A DNA stretch of 64,000 nt from JBBRSD01 sp038245725 (GTDB taxonomy: Bacteria > Actinomycetota > Coriobacteriia > Anaerosomatales > JAAXUF01). The notes beneath the pieces were generated by a model. That model was not told where the DNA came from. It saw only the letters and a list, made by a program, of their open reading frames with translations, and did no database searches. The position numbers and the translations under genes are program-made. The stretch is from the NCBI GenBank assembly GCA_038245725.1, contig JBBRSD010000002.1, positions 1-64,000 on the forward strand, in the 5' to 3' direction. This document shows positions 26,163 to 34,973 of the stretch, in pieces (position 1 is the first letter of the stretch; the number at the start of each line of letters is the position of its first letter).

Positions 26163-28037
26163 TCAGTTGGCCAGAAGTCCTCCGTGCTCGGTCTCACCCA
26201 CAACGGCGATCAGGCCACAAACGACGCTCGGGTCGAACTGGCTCCCGGCCAGGCGCTCGATCTCAACGACAGCTTTCTCGTGTGTCATCGCCGAGCGGTA
26301 CGGTCGCTCAGACGTCATGGCGACGTAGGCATCCACGACCGCCAGAATCCGCGCACCGAGCGGGATCGCCTCGGCGACAAGTCCCTCCACGTAGCCGCTG
26401 CCGTCGTAGTGCTCGTGGTGGTGGTAGACCATCGGCATCACGTCGCGTAGCGCCGGGGCCTCGGCGATGATCTCCGCGGCGATGACGGGATGCATCTTCA
26501 GCATGCCCCACTCCACCGTCGAAAGCTGCGAGTCCGCAAGAACGACTGCGTTGCTCGCCGACATCCCGACATCGTGGAGCATCGCCGCGATGCGCAGCGC
26601 TCGGGCCTGGTCGCGCGGTATACCGAAGTAGGTGCCGAGCGCATCGGCGATCTCCACGATGCGTTCGGTTCCCCCCTCCGAGTACGGGTCGCGCGCCTCA
26701 AGAGCGATGGCAAGCGCCTTGAGCGTGTCGAAGTAGAGGTCTTGCGCGCCGTCCGACGCCCAGGCGTTGCGCAGGGCGACGACGACCGTGCGCCCCAGCG
26801 CGTCGAGAGCTTCGAGATGCGGCTTCGACAGCCTGGCGTGGTATGAGGTGCACCCGACGTTCAAGACGCCGATGATGCCGTCATCGTCGGCGAGCGGCAC
26901 GCACACCGCCGAACGGACCCCGTGACGCCGGCTGCGGATCCCGGAGCCTTTCAGATCTTCGATGACGAGTGGCTGGCGACTCGAGAGCACCCAGCCCGCG
27001 ATACCGTCGCCCTCGGAAGTATCTGTCTCGATGACGATGTCATCCGGCAGTCCGTATGCGGCTGCGATGCGCATGCGCCTTGTCTCGGCGTCCAGGATCA
27101 TGACGCTGCCGGTCTGCGCTTGCGCGATCTCCATCGCGCGGTCGAGAGCGGTGTGGAGCACCTTGTCGGGATCGAGCACGTGGGCGAGCTGCGCGCACGA
27201 CTCGACCAGAGCGCGCGCCGTCTCGAACTCTGTGTGCGCCACATGCAATGCGAGCGCGCCGGACAACGACGCTCTCAGCGTAGCCGAGATCGTCGTCAGC
27301 ACAGCCCGGTTCGGCTCGGCGATGTCATCGAAATCGACAGCGGCCACCCCACGCAGATCGCTGCCGGACAGCGGCACGGCGTAGCGCCAATTGCACGCCC
27401 CCGCACCGTCTTCGAGCGCCATTCCCACAGGGCCGAGATGCGCGGCGCCCTTGGAGAGCGCTGTGCCGAGCAGGCCGGACGTCGACTTGATCGGCACGGG
27501 ATTGGGCTGCACTTCGCCTTGAGCTTCAACGAGCCGCAGCGTTTCTGTCGCAGGATCTTCCAGCCACAGATGTGCTGCGACCGGATGGCCTGCGGCGCGC
27601 GCTGCGATCAGAAGCGACCGCACAACCTGGCGAGGCTCGCTTCCGGGCGGAAGCTTGGGCGAGAAGACCATCGTGGCTTCAGGCAACGGGCCGGGGGCGC
27701 CCGCAGCGATGTCGACGGCACTCGCCACCCGAACGGGCGCGGAAGGCGCGCTCGCGAGACTGGCGTCGGGCGAGAACGTCTCGGCGGGCTGTGGGAACTC
27801 GATCACATCGACGGTGGCCGAGGAGGTTGGGTCGTAGCCTGTGCTGCGCGCCCCGGGGGTCGCGGGAGCCGCAACCGGCCCCTCGATCTTCGCCGTGATC
27901 CCCACGAGAACTGCAGCGGTGGCGAAGACTGCGGTGGCTACGGCCAAGGTCGCCGAGTGGAGGAATGAAGCGACAGCACCGCAGACGATCGTCGCGGCAA
28001 CGAGTACGAGTATTGCAATGCGAGTCGTACGATCCAT
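26163..28037 (-). CDS. membrane GAF-GAF-HD-GYP protein with altered catalytic motifs
   Basis: Protein of 624 residues: two N-terminal membrane segments (about 7-25 and 29-48), a disordered linker, two GAF-like sensor domains (about 130-265 and 280-425) and a C-terminal HD-GYP domain (about 440-610). HD-GYP enzymes degrade cyclic di-GMP. Here the usual GHS histidine region reads EGGTERI (Gly456), HDIGK reads HDVGM (His488, Asp489, Met492), and GYP reads GYV (Gly548, Tyr549, Val550). His and Asp of the HD pair and the HHEHYDGSGY block remain. Activity may be lost or changed. The gene is monocistronic by position. It could be a sensor rather than an active phosphodiesterase. Confidence 0.85.
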   Translation of the reverse strand: MDRTTRIAILVLVAATIVCGAVASFLHSATLAVATAVFATAAVLVGITAKIEGPVAAPATPGARSTGYDPTSSATVDVIEFPQPAETFSPDASLASAPSAPVRVASAVDIAAGAPGPLPEATMVFSPKLPPGSEPRQVVRSLLIAARAAGHPVAAHLWLEDPATETLRLVEAQGEVQPNPVPIKSTSGLLGTALSKGAAHLGPVGMALEDGAGACNWRYAVPLSGSDLRGVAAVDFDDIAEPNRAVLTTISATLRASLSGALALHVAHTEFETARALVESCAQLAHVLDPDKVLHTALDRAMEIAQAQTGSVMILDAETRRMRIAAAYGLPDDIVIETDTSEGDGIAGWVLSSRQPLVIEDLKGSGIRSRRHGVRSAVCVPLADDDGIIGVLNVGCTSYHARLSKPHLEALDALGRTVVVALRNAWASDGAQDLYFDTLKALAIALEARDPYSEGGTERIVEIADALGTYFGIPRDQARALRIAAMLHDVGMSASNAVVLADSQLSTVEWGMLKMHPVIAAEIIAEAPALRDVMPMVYHHHEHYDGSGYVEGLVAEAIPLGARILAVVDAYVAMTSERPYRSAMTHEKAVVEIERLAGSQFDPSVVCGLIAVVGETEHGGLLAN

Positions 28038-28100
28038 ACGCTTAGAAGAGAGCCTCCCCCATGCACTCGCGTGGAGTATACGCTGTTATCGGCATCATAT

Positions 28101-28769
28101 TCAGCCAACTTCAGTCGCGATTGGCCCGCCTACACGTGGCGCGATCACCAGCACAACTCCCTCGTGGATGCGGAACCGCGCACTGGTCGCGTCCACGACC
28201 ACGTTGCTGATACCGAGCGTCGTACCCGGCCCGAGCCGCGCGTGATCGAGCGGCCAGCGCACTCCGAGCGCCGAAACCTCTGCCGTGCCGTCCCCCGGCA
28301 CGAGAGAGACGACCGCACCAGGCCCGCTGAGCGCGACAGCTTCCCTGCTGCCCTTGGCGAGAAGCCAGCCGTCCATGTCCGGCTCCGCGATGCGGGGGCG
28401 CAGATCGCGGGCGGCCCAGAGCGCAGCCATCACACCGAGCGTGTGATCGAGTCGCCCCGAGGTCGCCGCGGTCACGACGATGGTGCTCGCACCCGCTGCT
28501 CGGGCGTATTCGATCGCGAGCTCGAGATCGGTCGCATCCTTGTCGGCGGGAAAGCGTACGACCTCAACTCCTTCGCGCGAGAACTCCGCGACCACCTCGG
28601 CCGCAAGTGAATCAAAGTCACCGAGCACAACGCCCGGGACAACGCCAGCGTCCTGGCACACCGCCCCGCCGCCATCCACCGCGATGACGAGGTCGGCATC
28701 GGTCGCCAATGACGCGACGAGCTCAGGCGAGCCGGCAAGCGGCGCGGCGCAGACGATGAGGACTCTCAT
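28101..28769 (-). CDS. thiN: thiamine pyrophosphokinase
   Basis: Converts thiamine to thiamine pyrophosphate with ATP. The 222-residue protein shows the family motifs AVDGGGAVCQDAG, VLGDFDSL, FPADKDATDLELA and SGRLDHTLGV. The start overlaps the stop of the upstream transporter gene in an ATGA junction, so uptake and activation of thiamine are coupled. A TPP riboswitch upstream of the transporter should control both. Confidence 0.94.
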   Translation of the reverse strand: MRVLIVCAAPLAGSPELVASLATDADLVIAVDGGGAVCQDAGVVPGVVLGDFDSLAAEVVAEFSREGVEVVRFPADKDATDLELAIEYARAAGASTIVVTAATSGRLDHTLGVMAALWAARDLRPRIAEPDMDGWLLAKGSREAVALSGPGAVVSLVPGDGTAEVSALGVRWPLDHARLGPGTTLGISNVVVDATSARFRIHEGVVLVIAPRVGGPIATEVG

Positions 28770-29353
28770 GCGGCCGTGGGTGCGGGGCTGTCGGCGGTCG
28801 GCACGGCACGCTCGAGGGCCGGCAGCACTGCAGCGGCAGCAATCGCGCAGATCACGACGGAGGGCACGACGTAGCTCAAGTTATAGATGATCGAGTACAG
28901 CCACACGGGCTGACCTGCAGGCGCGTTCATGCCGAAGAATACGACGCCCGACGTCCAGGCCGCGGCGAAGCGCCCTAACCCTCCGAGCAGAATGAACGGT
29001 AGTGCGACAGCAACACCGCGCGCCGGATAGACCGACGAGATCCGGCGATATGCGCTCGAGCCGAGGCCGCTCAGACCGACCGCACCGAACGCTACGAGAT
29101 AGTCGAGCGCCACTTGCACGGGAGCCACAAAGAACGGCTCGATCTGGTAGTCGATGACTCCGAACAGCACGCCTGCGATCACGCCGGCGCCGACGCCCCG
29201 TCGCAGCGCCAACACGAAGATCGGTAGCATCGCAAGTGAGATCGTCCCGCCGGCGAAGTTGATCGGCAATCTGACTGCGAGCAAGCTCAGCACGGCGGAA
29301 AGTGCGACACTGAGGGCGATCTCGACGAGCATGCGAATGCGCTTCGACTGCAT
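28766..29353 (-). CDS. thiT: energy-coupled thiamine transporter substrate protein
   Basis: S component of an ECF transporter that binds thiamine in the membrane and works with a shared EcfAA'T module encoded elsewhere. The 195-residue protein is hydrophobic with about six segments and has the ThiT-like stretch NFAGGTISLAMLPIFVLAL. ATG at 29353 has AGGAGG 8 bases upstream. Thiamine specificity is supported by the downstream thiamine pyrophosphokinase gene and the TPP riboswitch in the leader. Confidence 0.92.
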   Translation of the reverse strand: MQSKRIRMLVEIALSVALSAVLSLLAVRLPINFAGGTISLAMLPIFVLALRRGVGAGVIAGVLFGVIDYQIEPFFVAPVQVALDYLVAFGAVGLSGLGSSAYRRISSVYPARGVAVALPFILLGGLGRFAAAWTSGVVFFGMNAPAGQPVWLYSIIYNLSYVVPSVVICAIAAAAVLPALERAVPTADSPAPTAA

Positions 29354-29421
29354 CAGACATTCCTCCTGTGTGGTGTCTGGGAGCGTCGAAGTAGGCGGCT
29401 CGCGGATGCCGCGATTGGCAT

Positions 29422-29520
29422 CCTGCCGTCGTGCGGGCCCCGCATTACCGGGACCGTCTTCTCGGTCGCAGAGTCGCCTCTGCCTCTCAGCCGCCGCGTA
29501 CTGGCAGCTCCCGACACGGT
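29422..29520 (-). ncRNA. TPP riboswitch (THI element) in the thiT leader
   Basis: Read on the minus strand the leader shows the THI-box layout: GTCGGGAGC, a P2 stem GCUGCC/GGCGGC, the hallmark CUGAGA next to it, a P3 stem CAGAG/CUCUG, a P4 stem GACCG/CGGUC, and GGUAAUGCGGG. P1 is short (GUCG with CGAC). A 7-bp hairpin (29404-29410 with 29417-29423) overlaps the 3' side of P1 and could be the competing fold. No T-run follows, so control is more likely at translation or by another fold. Confidence 0.85.
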
Positions 29521-29614
29521 GTTCGATTGGTGCCCCGATTGTGGACGAGCTTGCAGCCCGGTGCAAGGGGGCGACCAGCGCGGTCGGTGGCTCGGGCGGC
29601 GCTACCCTCCGACG

Positions 29615-31132
29615 CTACGGCGCACCGGGGTTGCGGACACCGTAGATCGCTGCGAGTCCTGTGTAGGCGGCGCGCGCGACCTTATCGGCCCAGTTCGGAT
29701 CGCGGAGGTTGGCGAGGTCCGCCTGCGCGGAGGTCGACCCGAGTGTCACTCGGGAGTACGGCGCGTTGGTCACGGACATGACTACGTCAGAGCCACCGGC
29801 GACCTGTCGCACCGGAATCGCTGCCGCAGCAAGCGCCGAGGCGATCTGCGACGTGAGCAGCTGCGAAGGAGCCGCCGCCGCCGTGGCGACCTGCGAACTC
29901 GGGTAGGTGATGGCCAGCCCGGGCGCGCCGGCCGCAACCAGATCGAATCCGACGGATACGATGGGCGAACCTTCTCTGGCACGCTGCTGACGCACGGTCG
30001 CGGAACCGGTCGCGCCGGTATCGACCGCGGATCGGGTCATCGTGACCTTCGCGCCCGAGGCTTCCAGCAGTGACTGCAGCCGCTGGGCCACCTCAAGCGA
30101 GGCGTCGGGCTGCCCCGACACCGGAGGAGCTGGGTCGAGCATCACCCGGACGCCGGTCATCGTATAGGGAACCAGCGTGCTCGACGCAGGAGCAGACGTA
30201 GCGCTGCCGGTGGCGACAGAGAGCTTCACGATGTCGCCGGTATGCATCGGCGAGCCTGCAGCGGGGTTGGTGGCCAGCACGGTGTCGCTGGGCTGGTCCG
30301 AGCTCTGCTTCTCGACCTGGACCTCAAGCCCCTTTTGCAGCAACTGCGAGCGTGCGAGCGTCAGGCCTTCGCCCACGATGTCGGGCATCGTGAACTCCTC
30401 AGTACCCGCCGAGACGACCGCGGTCACTGCGGTGCCGCGACGGACCTGAGCGCCCGCTTCCGGGGTCTGCGAGAGGATCGTGTCGACCGGCAGCGTGGAG
30501 AATCGGCGGTCGGAGATGGTCAGGGTGAGGCCAACGGTACTGAGGCGTTCCTTTGCGGCCTGCGACTGAAGCCCGGCAACGGTAGGAACGAGCACCCTCG
30601 CGCGGGCCGCGAGAAGCGCAACGCCGCCTGCCGTTAGGGCACCGAACACGAGCAATCCGAAGAGAACCCAGGGCAGCCAGCGTGGGACGAGCGGCTCGCG
30701 CTTGGGCCGCGGCCTCTCGACGCGTCCTCCGACGACGATGACCGGGCCCGCTACGACCACGGGCGCGTTGGGATCGGCGGCTAGCCACGCCGCCATCGCA
30801 GCGTCAGCTGCAGCATCAGTGGGGGCCCATCCCGACGGATGTTCCGCCGGGCTCTGGGACAGCCACGCATCCATGTCCGACGTCGAGCCGACACCGATCG
30901 ATGCGCTCGAGGCCGCAACGGACGCATCAGCTTGCGCGGGGCCGGGCGGCTCAGGTTCGGGCTGAGGGCTCGATTCGGCGCGCACCGGCTCGTCGCCGGC
31001 GCCGTGCGCGAGGCTCTGATCGGCCGAAACCGGCTGCTCGACGAGATCTGGTTCCGCGTTCACGCCGGAGTTCTCGTCCCCGTGAAACGCGTCGTCTCCG
31101 AACAACGAAAGTGGGTCTAGCGTACTATTCAT
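29615..31132 (-). CDS. membrane PASTA protein with a degenerate amidase_3 domain
   Basis: Protein of 505 residues. Residues 1-150 are acidic and proline-rich, likely disordered and cytoplasmic; one membrane helix lies at 153-175; two PASTA domains follow (about 180-243 and 246-308), which bind peptidoglycan or muropeptides. The C-terminal part (about 327-498) aligns by eye with N-acetylmuramoyl-L-alanine amidase_3, but the zinc ligands are gone: DPGHGG reads DPAPPVSG, the Glu region reads QPDASLEV, the second His site reads VSVGFD and the last Glu site reads VTLGSTS. It is probably a non-catalytic wall-binding protein. The ATG at 31132 is supported by an intergenic boundary; the ribosome site is weak. 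Confidence 0.7.
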   Translation of the reverse strand: MNSTLDPLSLFGDDAFHGDENSGVNAEPDLVEQPVSADQSLAHGAGDEPVRAESSPQPEPEPPGPAQADASVAASSASIGVGSTSDMDAWLSQSPAEHPSGWAPTDAAADAAMAAWLAADPNAPVVVAGPVIVVGGRVERPRPKREPLVPRWLPWVLFGLLVFGALTAGGVALLAARARVLVPTVAGLQSQAAKERLSTVGLTLTISDRRFSTLPVDTILSQTPEAGAQVRRGTAVTAVVSAGTEEFTMPDIVGEGLTLARSQLLQKGLEVQVEKQSSDQPSDTVLATNPAAGSPMHTGDIVKLSVATGSATSAPASSTLVPYTMTGVRVMLDPAPPVSGQPDASLEVAQRLQSLLEASGAKVTMTRSAVDTGATGSATVRQQRAREGSPIVSVGFDLVAAGAPGLAITYPSSQVATAAAAPSQLLTSQIASALAAAAIPVRQVAGGSDVVMSVTNAPYSRVTLGSTSAQADLANLRDPNWADKVARAAYTGLAAIYGVRNPGAP

Positions 31133-31235
31133 TCCGCTAGTGTATACGATGACGCGAAGCCGAAGACGTGGTACGTATCGTGCTTCTGGTTTTCGAGCAC
31201 CACCATCCAGGATGACAAGAAGGAGCACCGTCCGA

Positions 31236-31469
31236 ATGCCTGCATACGACTTCCGCTGCACGAAGTGCGCCGCCATCTTCGAGGTCAATCGCCCCATGAC
31301 CGTCGCAGGTGACGAGTGCTGCCCCTCGTGCGGCGCCGTCTCTACCAAGGTCTTCAGCCCCGTGGGCGTCGCATTCAAGGGCACCGGCTTCCACAACACC
31401 GATTACCGGCCAAAGGCGAAGGACCCCGACAGCGCGCCAGTCGCGCCAGCCGTGCCCGCGCCCAGCTGA
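31236..31469 (+). CDS. FmdB-family zinc ribbon protein
   Basis: Small regulatory-type zinc ribbon of 77 residues. It starts MPAYDFRCTKCAAIFEV, with cysteines at 8, 11, 29 and 32 forming the Cys4 site and an extra Cys28; the tail is Pro/Ala-rich. Family members are called FmdB putative regulatory proteins but their function is not settled. ATG at 31236 follows AGGAG by about 10 bases. It is divergent from the PASTA gene and convergent with glpX. Confidence 0.85.
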   Translation: MPAYDFRCTKCAAIFEVNRPMTVAGDECCPSCGAVSTKVFSPVGVAFKGTGFHNTDYRPKAKDPDSAPVAPAVPAPS

Positions 31470-31517
31470 GCATCGTGTCCGGCCGCCGGGTAGCGGTCAC
31501 CGCGCCACAAACACGCA

Positions 31518-31550
31518 AAGAAGGCTCCGCCAAAGCGGGGCCTTCTTCGT
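31518..31550. terminator. bidirectional terminator between fmdB and glpX
   Basis: A 13-bp stem with one G-T pair (31518-31530 with 31535-31547) and a CAAA loop lies between two convergent genes. T-rich sequence follows the stem on the minus strand (TTTGCGTGTTTG); on the plus strand TTCTTCGTTG closes the stem. It can stop transcription from both sides. Confidence 0.88.
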
Positions 31551-31638
31551 TGCCGTCAGCAGGTATTAGGCGGGGCAGGACACGCGGTGGTGCGCAACGG
31601 CGGCGCCGACGAGCCGCGAAGCGGGCGATTCGTGCCGA

Positions 31639-32604
31639 TCAGTCCATACGGACCCAGAACTTCTCGTTACCCGTGCGGTAGATGGTGTCCGTGAAGCGGA
31701 CGGTCTTGGACTTGGCATCCATGGCGACCGAGTTCGTGCGAGCGCCCTGGCCGAAGTACTTCACGCCGCGGAGCATCTCGCCGTCGGTCACACCGGTTGC
31801 GATGAAGGCTGCTTCGTCGGTATTGACGAGCGTGTCCATGGTTAGAATACCGTCGATGTTGGGCGTGCCCATCTCGACGGCGCGAGCCTTTTCGGCCTCG
31901 CTGCGCCACTCGAAGCGGCCCATGAAACAGCCCCCAAGACATTTCATGGCCGAGCAAGCGAGCACGCCTTCCGGCGCGGCGCCGGTGCCGAGGTAGAGAT
32001 GGATGCCTGTGCCTGAGATTGCGGTTGCGACGGCACCGAACACGTCGCCGTCCGAAATCAGCCGGATGCGAGCACCCACATCGCGGACCTCCTCGATGAG
32101 GCCGACGTGACGCTCTCTATCCAGGATGCAGACGACGAGGTCTTCCACATCACGCTTGAGAGCCTTGGCCACGTTCCTGATGTTTTCGGTGGGTGAGGCG
32201 TCGATGTGCACGGCGTCGTAGGCCTCGGGGCCCACGGCGATCTTCTTCATATAAGTGTCGGGAGCGTGCAGCAGCGTTCCTGCGGGTGCGAATGCCAGCA
32301 CCGCGAGCGAGTTCGACTGCCCGTACGCCGTCAGGTTCGTGCCTTCGAGCGGGTCGACGGCGATGTCGATCTCTTCGCCGCCCCTGCCCACCTTCTCGCC
32401 GATGAAGAGCATGGGCGCCTCGTCGCGCTCGCCTTCGCCGATGACGATGGTGCCATCGATGTCGACGTCGTTGAACGCCTTGCGCATGCCTTCTACCGCG
32501 GCGTCGTCAGCCGCGTACTTGTCGCCCTTGCCCATCCAGCGGCCAGCCGCAAGTGCGGCAGCCTCGGTGACCTCAAGCATCTCGACGATACGGGTGTTGC
32601 GCAT
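31639..32604 (-). CDS. glpX: class II fructose-1,6-bisphosphatase
   Basis: Hydrolyses fructose-1,6-bisphosphate in gluconeogenesis; class II is the actinobacterial type. The 321-residue protein shows the Mg/phosphatase motifs IGEGERDEAPML and IDIAVDPLEGTNL, and the later GAAPEGVLACSAMKCLGG. ATG at 32604 has GGAGG 5 bases upstream. It follows rsmB by 48 bases and ends before a bidirectional terminator. Confidence 0.95.
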   Translation of the reverse strand: MRNTRIVEMLEVTEAAALAAGRWMGKGDKYAADDAAVEGMRKAFNDVDIDGTIVIGEGERDEAPMLFIGEKVGRGGEEIDIAVDPLEGTNLTAYGQSNSLAVLAFAPAGTLLHAPDTYMKKIAVGPEAYDAVHIDASPTENIRNVAKALKRDVEDLVVCILDRERHVGLIEEVRDVGARIRLISDGDVFGAVATAISGTGIHLYLGTGAAPEGVLACSAMKCLGGCFMGRFEWRSEAEKARAVEMGTPNIDGILTMDTLVNTDEAAFIATGVTDGEMLRGVKYFGQGARTNSVAMDAKSKTVRFTDTIYRTGNEKFWVRMD

Positions 32605-32652
32605 AGTGCCTCCTCATCGTGCCGGCAGCGTGCTGTCGAACATCTCGCCGCG

Positions 32653-34014
32653 TTACCGGGCACGCACGAGGCGCGCGGCGAAATGCCCGTCGGGGCCGCC
32701 CTCTTCGGGCAGCGACCTGAAGTACCCCTCAGTGGTGGAGAAGCGCGCCCACTCGCCTTCCAGCTCGCGGTCGAGGGGGTCCACCGTAAAGCCCCTGCCC
32801 TCTTCCGACGCCAGAAACTCCTCGACCACGTTCGCGTTCTCGGCGGCATCAAGAGTGCACGTGGAGTACACCACGAAACCGCCGGGCCGAACAAGAAGCG
32901 CCGCCGATGAAAGCAGTCGCAACCCGAGCGCGGCAAGCTGCGCGATGTCGTCGGGAGTCACACGCCAGCGCTTCTCCGGATGGCGCCGCAGCGTGCCGAG
33001 CCCGGAACACGGCGCGTCGACGAGAACCGCGTCGGCGGTGCCTGGCTCGGGGATTCCCGCTATGGTCGCCAGATCGGTTGCGTCTCCGGTGAGTGAGACG
33101 ACGCCCGGCACGCCGAGTGAGGCGAGCCGACGCTCGAGCAGACACGACTTGAACTCGTGAACGTCGACCGCGAACAGCTTCGCCGGGCCGCCCTCGGCGA
33201 CGGCCGCCGCTTGCAGGAGCAGCGTTTTGGTCCCGCGGCCCGCTCCGACCTCCACGATCGTGGCATCGGGTCGCATCGGCACGAACGACGCGACCAGCTG
33301 TGCGGCAGCGTCGGCCGCGACGACAAGCTCGTCTCGCAACGCGCGCCCGTGCACGGCGGCCGCCGGATCTCCCGCGCGCAGGCAGCCGAGAGGAGCGCAC
33401 GGTTCAGGCCGCGCGCCGTCGGACTCGAGAGCCGCGACGGCGTCGTCGTGCGTGCCCGCAAAAGCGTTGACCGCGAGGAAGAGCGGTGCGGGCGTATTAT
33501 CGGCGGCCATCGCCGCGGCCGCTGCGTCGCGTCCGAGCTCGCTGATCCACAGGTCGGCGAGCCACCTCGGGTGCGCGTGCAGACGGGCGAGCGCCGCGTC
33601 ATCGGTAGCGGGATCGCCCCACGGGAACTCCGAGGCCTCGTTGGCGATTCGCCGAAGAACCGCGTTCGCCAGACCCGACGCCTGCTTGCGCACCGTCTTC
33701 ACGAGCTCCACGCCCTGGTGGACCGAGGCGCGGTCCTCCGTGTGCAGGAACAGGACCTCGTAGGTCGCGACTCTCAGCGCGTCGCGAACGCGCGGCTCGA
33801 TGCGCTTGCCCCCAAGGTGGCGGTCGATAGCGTCGTCGAGCGTACCTTGCGTCTGCAGCGCACCATACGCGAGACACGTCGCGAAAGCGGCGTCGTCAGC
33901 CGAGAGCTTTGCGCGCTTGAGTGCGGCCGAGAGCGTCTCGTGCCCGTATGCGTCTCCCTCACGGACGCGCGTGAGGACTTCGCGGGCGACCCGCCGGGCA
34001 GCTGTCGCGCTCAC
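32653..34014 (-). CDS. rsmB: 16S rRNA (cytosine-967-C5) methyltransferase
   Basis: SAM-dependent m5C methyltransferase. The 453-residue protein has an N-terminal NusB-like domain (about 1-140) and a C-terminal RsmB/NOP2 domain with the SAM loop VEVGAGRGTKTLLLQ, the catalytic DAPCSGLGTLRRHP and the release cysteine in VVYSTCTLDAAEN. It starts with GTG overlapping the fmt stop (GTGA). The def-fmt-rsmB order is a standard bacterial cluster. Confidence 0.95.
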   Translation of the reverse strand: MSATAARRVAREVLTRVREGDAYGHETLSAALKRAKLSADDAAFATCLAYGALQTQGTLDDAIDRHLGGKRIEPRVRDALRVATYEVLFLHTEDRASVHQGVELVKTVRKQASGLANAVLRRIANEASEFPWGDPATDDAALARLHAHPRWLADLWISELGRDAAAAAMAADNTPAPLFLAVNAFAGTHDDAVAALESDGARPEPCAPLGCLRAGDPAAAVHGRALRDELVVAADAAAQLVASFVPMRPDATIVEVGAGRGTKTLLLQAAAVAEGGPAKLFAVDVHEFKSCLLERRLASLGVPGVVSLTGDATDLATIAGIPEPGTADAVLVDAPCSGLGTLRRHPEKRWRVTPDDIAQLAALGLRLLSSAALLVRPGGFVVYSTCTLDAAENANVVEEFLASEEGRGFTVDPLDRELEGEWARFSTTEGYFRSLPEEGGPDGHFAARLVRAR

Positions 34015-34946
34015 AGCAACCGGTCCCAGGTTGCCGAGTCGAGGTCGCGAACTCCGCGCGCCCAGTCATTAGCTGGCATTTCGGCCTTTCCGTCGGGTTT
34101 GAGCCGGGAGACGAGCAAAGCGCCATCCCCCATGCCGAGAAGTATTCCACGTTTCGTGCTCGCAACCGCCCCCGGGGCCGGAGCCCCGTCGAGCAGCGCG
34201 TCGGCCGTCTCGGCGGCGACCACTGTGAGCCCTCGGCCGGCAATGAGGATACGACATGGAGCGGCTGCCGAGGATGCCCGCACCCGCACGATGGCGTCGG
34301 CGGCGGGAAGTTCGGGTGCGATGGCCACATCGTCTTTGGAGATCTTCTCGGCGTAGGTGACGAGGGTTTCGTCTTGAACCGTCCAGGTCGCGGTCCCGTC
34401 AGCTATCGACGGCAGCGAGTCGATGAGCGCTTGAGCTCCGAGCGCGGCGAGGCGCGCCGTGAGTTCCTCCGTAGTGGCGTGGCCAACATCGATGGCACGT
34501 TGCAGGCAGTAGGGGCCGGTGTCGAGGCCGGCTTCCATGCACATGATCGAGACGCCGACCTGTTCGTCGCGGGCGAGGATAGCGCGCTGGATGGGCGCAG
34601 CGCCTCGCCAGCGCGGAAGCAGGGACGCGTGGATGTTGAGCGCGCCGAGGGGGGCGGCCGCGAGCACCTCGGGCGGGAGGATTAGCCCGTAGGCAGCCAC
34701 GACGATGAGGTCCGGCGCAAGCCTCGCGAGCGCCGCCTGCGTTCCGGGATCGCGCAGGCTACGCGGCTGGAATACGGGTACGGCGAGCTCGAGTGCAGCT
34801 CGCTTGACGGCAGAGGGGCGAGCGGTCTTGCCTCGACCGGAGACGGCGTCTTGCCGCGTGAACACGGCGATCACGTCAGTCGCGCCGTGAAGCGCCAGCA
34901 ACGCAGGCGCTGCAAAGTCGGGAGTGCCCATGAATACGACCCGCAA
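34011..34946 (-). CDS. fmt: methionyl-tRNA formyltransferase
   Basis: Formylates initiator Met-tRNA. The 311-residue protein shows the N-terminal FMGTPDFAAPALLAL, the catalytic region NIHASLLPRWRGAAPIQRAI and MEAGLDTGP. The start is a rare TTG at 34946; GGGGGAG lies 7 bases upstream and no better ATG exists before the conserved N-terminus. It is placed between def and rsmB. Confidence 0.96.
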   Translation of the reverse strand: MRVVFMGTPDFAAPALLALHGATDVIAVFTRQDAVSGRGKTARPSAVKRAALELAVPVFQPRSLRDPGTQAALARLAPDLIVVAAYGLILPPEVLAAAPLGALNIHASLLPRWRGAAPIQRAILARDEQVGVSIMCMEAGLDTGPYCLQRAIDVGHATTEELTARLAALGAQALIDSLPSIADGTATWTVQDETLVTYAEKISKDDVAIAPELPAADAIVRVRASSAAAPCRILIAGRGLTVVAAETADALLDGAPAPGAVASTKRGILLGMGDGALLVSRLKPDGKAEMPANDWARGVRDLDSATWDRLL

Positions 34947-34973
34947 CTTGGTGCTCCCCCCTGCGCTTCCGCG

